This document shows positions 44,568 through 49,303 of a stretch of DNA of 49,303 nt, piece by piece. The stretch is from Clostridium guangxiense (GTDB lineage: Bacteria > Bacillota > Clostridia > Clostridiales > Clostridiaceae). Every line of letters begins with the position of its first letter. The stretch's first letter is position 1. A program made the position numbers and the translations under genes. The DNA is taken from contig NZ_JAJNKE010000007.1 of NCBI RefSeq assembly GCF_021043395.1, positions 61,883-111,185 on the forward strand, given 5' to 3'. A model generated the notes under the pieces. The model did not search any database, was not told the DNA's origin, and saw only the letters and a list, made by a program, of their open reading frames with translations.

Positions 44568-45188
44568 TTAGCCTATAATATTGTTCTTAAACCTACAAGC
44601 TGCTAAACCTATATCATTTGATTTTGTTATAGCTGAACCAACAACCAAAATTTCCGGATTGATAAGTAATATATCTTTTAAAATATCTTCCTTAACACTT
44701 CCACCTAGTGCAATCCTTTTGATGCCTCTATATAAATCACTATTTTTATTAAAATTATCAATTAAATTTCCATGTTTATTATCCTTAGGTAGATGAATAA
44801 AGAATATAGCATTATCAAACTTCTTTAATTGTGCTATCTTACTTTCACTTGTTCCCATAAGGTCTATCATAACATCTTTGTTATATTCTTTTGAAACATT
44901 ATAGCATATCTCTATAGTTTCTATTGGAGAATTTCCCATAACCGTAGCAATATCGGCCCCCGCTTCAAATGCGGACTTAAATTCATATTCACCTTCATCA
45001 CAGGTTTTTATATCTGCTAATATGGTTTTATCCTTAAAATTTTCTTTAATAAAACTTACAGATTTTTTTCCGTAGTCTTTAATAAGAGATGTGCCAACTT
45101 CTATTATGTCAACATAATCTTCAGCTTTTTTAGCAACGCTTTTAGCTTTCCCTAAAGTTATTCTATCTAAAGCTAATTGTATCTTCAT
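44568..45188 (-). CDS. hxlA: 3-hexulose-6-phosphate synthase family protein
   Basis: A 206-residue TIM-barrel lyase of the HPS/KGPDC (orotidine decarboxylase-like) group. It carries the metal-binding DxKxxDxGxYE motif (LADIKTCDEGEYEF), and the opening MKIQLALDR with ALGGSVKED later. HPS joins formaldehyde to ribulose-5-phosphate, or the reverse. The middle part (FIHLPKDNKHG in place of the usual VHTGYD) is divergent, so a different substrate such as a keto-sugar-acid phosphate is possible. ATG directly follows the PfkB stop (TAAATG). With hxlB adjacent, the HPS function is favoured. Confidence 0.75.
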   Translation of the reverse strand: MKIQLALDRITLGKAKSVAKKAEDYVDIIEVGTSLIKDYGKKSVSFIKENFKDKTILADIKTCDEGEYEFKSAFEAGADIATVMGNSPIETIEICYNVSKEYNKDVMIDLMGTSESKIAQLKKFDNAIFFIHLPKDNKHGNLIDNFNKNSDLYRGIKRIALGGSVKEDILKDILLINPEILVVGSAITKSNDIGLAACRFKNNIIG

Positions 45189-46142
45189 TTAAGCCTCACT
45201 GCCTAAAAATTTTTCAAGTTTTTCTCTTGTCGGATAACCATCATTATCTCCAGGTGACATTACTGCCATAGCTCCTATTGCATTTCCACGTCTAACAGCA
45301 TCCTTTATGCTTAATCCTTCTAATATTCCACTTATAACTCCAACTGCAAATCCATCTCCAGCACCAACTGTATCTACTACTTTTTCTACCTTAAAGCCAG
45401 GAACTGTATGTGTTTCTTCTTTAGATTTAACAAATGCTCCCTTTGTTCCAAGCTTTACTATTACGATTTTAGCACCCTTATTTAAATAAAAATCTGCAAT
45501 TTCTTCTGGCTTATCGCTTCCAGTTAATATTAATCCTTCACTTATGCCAGGCATTACTATATCACTTTTAAAAGCTATATCATTTATAGTTTTTATCATT
45601 TCTTCCTTACTGCTCCAAAGCTGCATCCTTAAGTTTGGATCAAAAGTAATTCTTATGTTGTTTTCTTTTGCTAGCTCTACTAACTTGTATGAAGCGTTTC
45701 TACTGCTTTCAGATAATGCTGGAAATATTCCTGTTAAATGAATGTGCCTAACATCACTTAAATCTAAGCTTTTAAGATCATCTATATTAAAATTTGCTGC
45801 AGCAGAATTTCTTCTGAAGTAGAATATTTTAGGATCACCATCACTTACCTTTGATTTAAGCTGAAAGCCAGTAAAAAATTTATCTGTAGAACTTATATAT
45901 TTTGTTCCTATATTTTCTTTGCTTAGGCTTTCCTTAATAAACATACCAAATGGATCTTCTCCTAATTTTGTTATGTATTCAACGGAATGGCCTAGTCTTG
46001 ATACACCAACACATACATTGACCTCAGCACCTGCTAAAAACTTTTTAAAATGATTTACATCTTTTATTTCCTTATCTATATCTTCTTCGCCCTCTGCCGC
46101 AAAAAGCGTTAATGGCTCTCCAATTGTTATAACTTCGCTCAT
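45189..46142 (-). CDS. kdgK: PfkB family kinase, probable 2-keto-3-deoxygluconate kinase
   Basis: A 317-residue ribokinase-fold sugar kinase. The N-terminal ITIGEPLTLFAAEGEED, the glycine-rich LAGAEVNVCVGVSRLG and the catalytic DTVGAGDGFAVG (near 255-266) are intact. KDG kinase makes KDPG for the aldolase encoded by the first gene, which fits. The start at 46142 has GGGGGA 7 nt upstream; an ATG at 46157 overlaps it. It lies 17 nt from the upstream isomerase gene and 0 nt from hxlA. Confidence 0.86.
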   Translation of the reverse strand: MSEVITIGEPLTLFAAEGEEDIDKEIKDVNHFKKFLAGAEVNVCVGVSRLGHSVEYITKLGEDPFGMFIKESLSKENIGTKYISSTDKFFTGFQLKSKVSDGDPKIFYFRRNSAAANFNIDDLKSLDLSDVRHIHLTGIFPALSESSRNASYKLVELAKENNIRITFDPNLRMQLWSSKEEMIKTINDIAFKSDIVMPGISEGLILTGSDKPEEIADFYLNKGAKIVIVKLGTKGAFVKSKEETHTVPGFKVEKVVDTVGAGDGFAVGVISGILEGLSIKDAVRRGNAIGAMAVMSPGDNDGYPTREKLEKFLGSEA

Positions 46143-46159
46143 AAACCATTCCCCCATTC

Positions 46160-46912
46160 TTAATATTTAATCAATTTTTCAATACCTTCTTCAACAACTG
46201 AAACACTTTCGCAAGGATATTCTAAACCAACATTAGTGTCCTTGGGCAATATATCTAATATCTTTCTCCATTCTATATTGCCCTTATCTAATGGAAGAGT
46301 TACATTTCCTTGAGATGTTTTTTTAACATCCTTTAAATGTACATATGTTGTAAACTCTTTTAACAAATTTGCGTTTTCTAGTTCATCTTCATTTACCCAA
46401 CACCAATTTCCAGCATCATACACATAACCAATATTAATTCTTTGAGCCTTACAATCCGTTAAGAACTCAATTATATTACGCGATGTTCCATTTTCATAAG
46501 TTTGATCGTTTTCTATATTTAAGTTAATACCATAATTTAAAAACTGATCTAAAGCTTCTTTTAAATTTGAATGGAAATTCTTATAATCTCCTATGCTAAA
46601 CTTTATATTTTTGCAATTTATAATTTTTGCTTCTTGGAAATATTTAGCTAAATTTTCTTTATCTAATTTTCCATCCTTAAACATGGTATCAGGAACACTA
46701 TAAAAAATATCAAGCTTCATTTCTTTAGCCAATTTTCTATAAAGGTCCAGTTCCTTACTTAAATCCTTTATATATTCCCTTCTGATCTCAATATTTTTTA
46801 CTCCAAGATTAGAAACAAAGCTAAAAAACTTGTCTTGTGTAAACCCTTTGTCAAAATAATTCTTAAAAACCAAAGTATTTATAACTATTAGCTCTTTCTT
46901 CATTACATTCAC
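46160..46912 (-). CDS. Sugar phosphate isomerase/epimerase (TIM barrel, AP-endonuclease 2 fold)
   Basis: A 250-residue enzyme of the xylose-isomerase-like TIM-barrel family. Metal-ligand segments are visible: NIENDQTY (Glu), YVYDAGNWCW (Asp), TYVHLKDV (His) and the terminal VGLEYP (Glu). This suggests isomerisation or epimerisation of a sugar or sugar acid feeding the KDG pathway. Its substrate cannot be inferred. Start is GTG at 46912 with GGAAGGG close by; ATG at 46903 is a possible alternative. It lies 79 bp beyond the aldolase gene. Confidence 0.72.
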   Translation of the reverse strand: MNVMKKELIVINTLVFKNYFDKGFTQDKFFSFVSNLGVKNIEIRREYIKDLSKELDLYRKLAKEMKLDIFYSVPDTMFKDGKLDKENLAKYFQEAKIINCKNIKFSIGDYKNFHSNLKEALDQFLNYGINLNIENDQTYENGTSRNIIEFLTDCKAQRINIGYVYDAGNWCWVNEDELENANLLKEFTTYVHLKDVKKTSQGNVTLPLDKGNIEWRKILDILPKDTNVGLEYPCESVSVVEEGIEKLIKY

Positions 46913-46991
46913 TAAAGCCCTTCCACATTTTATTTTAGACTGTATAACCTAGTAATCCTTAGAATCCATTGATATTCTTTTAAGTCGCAGC

Positions 46992-47612
46992 CTATTTCAA
47001 TGCATCAAATATTTTTTTAACCCTTATATCTATATCTGATAAATTATCCTCTGTTATATTCTTTGTGAAATATCCACCTAACCCAACTGCTACTACTCCA
47101 TTGTTAAACCATTCTTTTATATTTTTTTCACTTACTCCACCTGTAGGCATGAAATTCATGAAGGGGAAAGGTCCTTTTAACTCTTTTATATATGAAGGTC
47201 CAAAAGCACTTCCTGGAAATAATTTTATGATATCTGCTCCCATCTTATACGCTTTGTATGCTTCTGTAGGAGTTGCTACACCTTGTGAACAGCATACATC
47301 ATTCTTTACACAAAAGGCACACACTTCTTCAACTATACATGGTGAAACTATAAAATCTGCTCCATATCCTACCGCTTCTTTTGCTTCTTCTAAACTTAAA
47401 ACCGTTCCTGCCCCAATTAAGCTGTCTGGAAACTGCTCTTTAAGATTTTTAATTAACTTTCCAGCATCTTTAACTGAATAAGTAACTTCAATCGCCTTTA
47501 TTCCATCATCAATTAATCTTTTTGAAATTTTTTCAGCCAAATCAAAATCTGCGCATCTAATAACAGCTACAACGCTGCCTTTCATTTTTTCTTGAACTTC
47601 ATTCTTCTTCAT
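46992..47612 (-). CDS. kdgA: KDPG (2-dehydro-3-deoxyphosphogluconate) aldolase
   Basis: A 206-residue class I aldolase cleaving KDPG to pyruvate and glyceraldehyde-3-phosphate. VVAVIRCADF, the GIKAIEVTYSV strand with Glu, GAGTVLSLEEA, the Schiff-base Lys in ADIIKLFPGSAFGPSYI and MPTGGVSEKNI are all present. The ATG at 47612 has AAAGGAAG 7 nt upstream; a TTG at 47630 overlaps it. First gene of the operon, with an operator 39-55 nt before the start codon that matches the site before the LacI-type regulator. Confidence 0.92.
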   Translation of the reverse strand: MKKNEVQEKMKGSVVAVIRCADFDLAEKISKRLIDDGIKAIEVTYSVKDAGKLIKNLKEQFPDSLIGAGTVLSLEEAKEAVGYGADFIVSPCIVEEVCAFCVKNDVCCSQGVATPTEAYKAYKMGADIIKLFPGSAFGPSYIKELKGPFPFMNFMPTGGVSEKNIKEWFNNGVVAVGLGGYFTKNITEDNLSDIDIRVKKIFDALK

Positions 47613-47650
47613 TTTTATTCTTCCTTTCAAAATTAAAATGTATTATTTTT

Positions 47651-47667
47651 GTAAATCGGTTTCTAAA
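47651..47667. promoter_or_regulatory. Operator before kdgA, shared with the LacI-type regulator
   Basis: GTAAATCGGTTTCTAAA, 17 bp, matches 49129-49145 at 15 positions (GTAA, two variable bases, CGGTTTCTAAA), with central CGG and a partial dyad, as LacI-family operators have. Confidence 0.65.
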
Positions 47668-47750
47668 ATCCGTAAACCATACTTAGTCAGTTCACAATAA
47701 ATGTTGATAAACCTATGCTCTGTGCATTTTAAATTTTGAGGTAATCCCAC

Positions 47751-48093
47751 TATAGATAGACAACTTGAAACTTTAAAATTGCAATCTCCAAATTTATCCT
47801 GATAAACTGGAATTTAGCTCAATGCACAATTCACAGTTCACAATGCACAATGAAGGTAAATTTACCTTTCGTTACTCTCAGGTAAATCTTAGAACTTAAT
47901 AGTGTCAGCTGAGCTGAACACTATATTTTAAGCGCTTTGCGCACATTAAATTTCTAGATTTTTCGAAGCATAGCTGAGAAAAATCATCATTCATTGTGAA
48001 CTGTGCATTGTGAATTGTGAACTGAGTCAACTTCCAGTTTGTAAGGATAAATTTGGTATTGGTAATTTAAATATTTCAGCTTGTTTATCTATA
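47751..48093. repeat. Family C element with an internal heptad palindrome
   Basis: Left arm 47751-47816 (TATAGATAGACAACTTGAAA onward) and right arm 48028-48093 (ending GCTTGTTTATCTATA) match the arms at 5144-5570. Between them lies a family D palindrome (47820-48024): CAATGCA, CAATTCA, CAGTTCA, CAATGCA against TTGTGAA, CTGTGCA, TTGTGAA, TTGTGAA. The right end provides the TAG stop of the LacI-type gene (complement of 48089-48091). Nothing else is seen in 47613-48088 apart from the operator and the kdgA ribosome site. Confidence 0.8.
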
Positions 48094-49114
48094 CATTTGT
48101 TATAGTTGATCCTCTTATTTCTAGTTTAGAATTAAGCTGTTTATGTATTACCTTCTGTGAAACTTCATTCTCAATTCTATCTAAAAGCAATTTCGCTGCT
48201 TCAAAGCCCATTTCATAAGATGGCTGCGAAATAGTTGTAATTCCCGGTGGTATAAGTGATGCCCACCCCCAATTATCGTACCCGCAAATACCCAAATCCT
48301 TTGGTATACTTACATTTAACTTATTTGCTGCCGCAAGAGTATCTAACAATATAACACCATTCACTGCAAATATTGCTTTCTTTCCAGTGTAGTTATTTAA
48401 AAACTTGCATAAATTGACGTCCAAATTTCCACCCTTGCTATAATCCACACTGCATACGCTGAAGCTAGATTTATCAAGCCTTTTGCCGCAAACATCTAAA
48501 AAAGCTCTCTCTCTTTCTTTTCTCGGCCTAACATTCTTTTCTTTTTCGGTAAAAAAACATAAGCTATTAAAACCAACATCAATTAAATAGTTTATTGTTT
48601 CAGTTGTACTGTCGTAATTGTTGCTAGTAACAGAATCAATTTTTTCTTCACATAAAGTTCGGTCAACCATTACTATAGGAATGCCTTTGCTTTTAATCTC
48701 AAGTAATAGTTTCTCATTATAGCCTGTACTATTAACTATAAGTCCTTCTACTCTCTGATCTAATAAAGATTTGATATACTCTTGTTCCTCTGTTTCATCG
48801 TTATCTGAATTAACAATAACCATATTATAGCCTCTTGTTTTGCACTCATCACCAATTCCCTTAATTATAATTGAAGAAAAAGGATTGGTTAAGTCAGCTA
48901 TAACTACGCCAATTAGCTTACTTTTATTTGACTTCAAACTTCTAGCTATATTGTTGGGTCTATAATTCAACTTTTCAATAGCATCGCCTATTCTCTCTTT
49001 GGTGCTTTGAGACATATATTCAAACTTTCCATTTAGATACCTTGATATCGTCGCCTTAGATACCCCTGCCATCTTTGCTACATCATCTATTACAACTTTC
49101 TTATTTTTGTCCAT
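48089..49114 (-). CDS. LacI family regulator of the sugar-acid operon
   Basis: A 341-residue regulator. The helix-turn-helix (VVIDDVAKMAGVSKATISRY) and hinge NNIARSLKSNK are typical, followed by a ligand-binding domain with GVVIADLTNPFSSIIIKGI and CGYDNWGWASLIPPGIT. It is read toward kdgA and probably represses that operon and itself, KdgR-like, through the paired operators. AAAGGAAGG precedes the ATG. The stop codon is formed by the end of a family C repeat. Confidence 0.88.
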   Translation of the reverse strand: MDKNKKVVIDDVAKMAGVSKATISRYLNGKFEYMSQSTKERIGDAIEKLNYRPNNIARSLKSNKSKLIGVVIADLTNPFSSIIIKGIGDECKTRGYNMVIVNSDNDETEEQEYIKSLLDQRVEGLIVNSTGYNEKLLLEIKSKGIPIVMVDRTLCEEKIDSVTSNNYDSTTETINYLIDVGFNSLCFFTEKEKNVRPRKERERAFLDVCGKRLDKSSFSVCSVDYSKGGNLDVNLCKFLNNYTGKKAIFAVNGVILLDTLAAANKLNVSIPKDLGICGYDNWGWASLIPPGITTISQPSYEMGFEAAKLLLDRIENEVSQKVIHKQLNSKLEIRGSTITNV

Positions 49115-49128
49115 TTTGACCTTCCTTT

Positions 49129-49145
49129 AGTAACCGGTTTCTAAA
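49129..49145. promoter_or_regulatory. Operator before the LacI-type regulator gene
   Basis: AGTAACCGGTTTCTAAA has AACCGGTT as a perfect central palindrome, 15 nt upstream of the start codon. It matches 47651-47667, so autoregulation is likely. Confidence 0.65.
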
Positions 49146-49189
49146 TATATATTACTCCTATAATGATAAATTTGCAATATATAAATAAT

Positions 49190-49303
49190 GCGAAGTAACA
49201 GTGACTTGTAACATTAAAAAGAATCCATAAATCTAAGTGGTTATTTAAAAAAAGTGGTTGCTTTGAGTTCTAGAAGGATAATGGGCAGAGCCCAAACCCC
49301 GCG
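49190..49303. repeat. Composite repeat cluster cut by the window edge
   Basis: Holds the small GCGAAGTAACAGTGACTTG motif (49191-49209), a family B beginning (AATCCATAAATCTAAG, 49222-49237) and an inverted family A unit (49268-49303) whose loop differs (GGGCAGAGCCC). The order is similar to 32250-32457 but rearranged. Confidence 0.65.

Overview
The window looks like chromosomal DNA of a saccharolytic, amino-acid-fermenting Clostridium (Firmicutes). The supporting signs are very low GC, strong GGAGG-type ribosome binding sites, frequent TTG and GTG starts, a reverse rubrerythrin, an AbrB-type regulator, lysine fermentation genes and several ABC sugar importers. No rRNA, tRNA, transposase, phage gene or CRISPR array was seen. 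Species cannot be fixed from the sequence alone.

Layout. 1-6.5 kb: reverse rubrerythrin, abrB, RNase Z, a TagO/WecA-type sugar-phosphate transferase, a preQ1 riboswitch with folE-queC, an RDD membrane protein and an overlooked 54-residue membrane protein. 6.7-9 kb: a two-gene operon of an HExxH protein and an SPL-like radical SAM protein. 9-20 kb: a maltose/maltodextrin regulon with a LacI-type regulator, GH31 alpha-glucosidase, GH65 maltose phosphorylase, beta-phosphoglucomutase and a MalEFG importer. Three of its promoters have a similar operator/cre-like site just downstream of the predicted transcription start. 20-29.2 kb: the lysine fermentation cluster kal-kce-kdd-kamA-kamB-kamC-kamD-kamE with a divergent PucR-type regulator, followed by a ferredoxin and an orphan amino-acid-binding lipoprotein. 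32.6-34 kb: a metallo-beta-lactamase-fold protein with an HD-domain protein. 34-42 kb: an AraC-controlled alpha-1,6-glucan locus with two tandem GH66 enzymes, one membrane-anchored and one cytoplasmic, and a sugar ABC importer. 42-44 kb: a NUDIX hydrolase, and dapA under a lysine riboswitch. 44-49.1 kb: a sugar-acid operon of KDPG aldolase, TIM-barrel isomerase, PfkB (KDG) kinase, hexulose-6-phosphate synthase and hexuloisomerase, with a LacI-type regulator. A matching 17-bp operator lies before both the operon and the regulator.

The lysine genes convert lysine to 3,5-diaminohexanoate, cleave it with acetyl-CoA and deaminate the 3-aminobutyryl-CoA. Both sugar importers lack an ATPase gene here, so they probably share an MsmX-type ATPase encoded elsewhere.

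The least explained feature is the intergenic DNA. It carries several interspersed palindromic families: (A) 62-bp tandem units with a conserved hairpin; (B) about 110-bp nested hairpins; (C) elements with TATAGATA-type terminal inverted repeats, two of which supply the stop codon of the neighbouring gene; (D) palindromes whose arms are arrays of 7-bp units of the form YTGTRMN. D copies sit inside or beside C copies, and most copies abut stop codons. This is the strongest candidate for something undescribed, though its novelty was not checked against any database.
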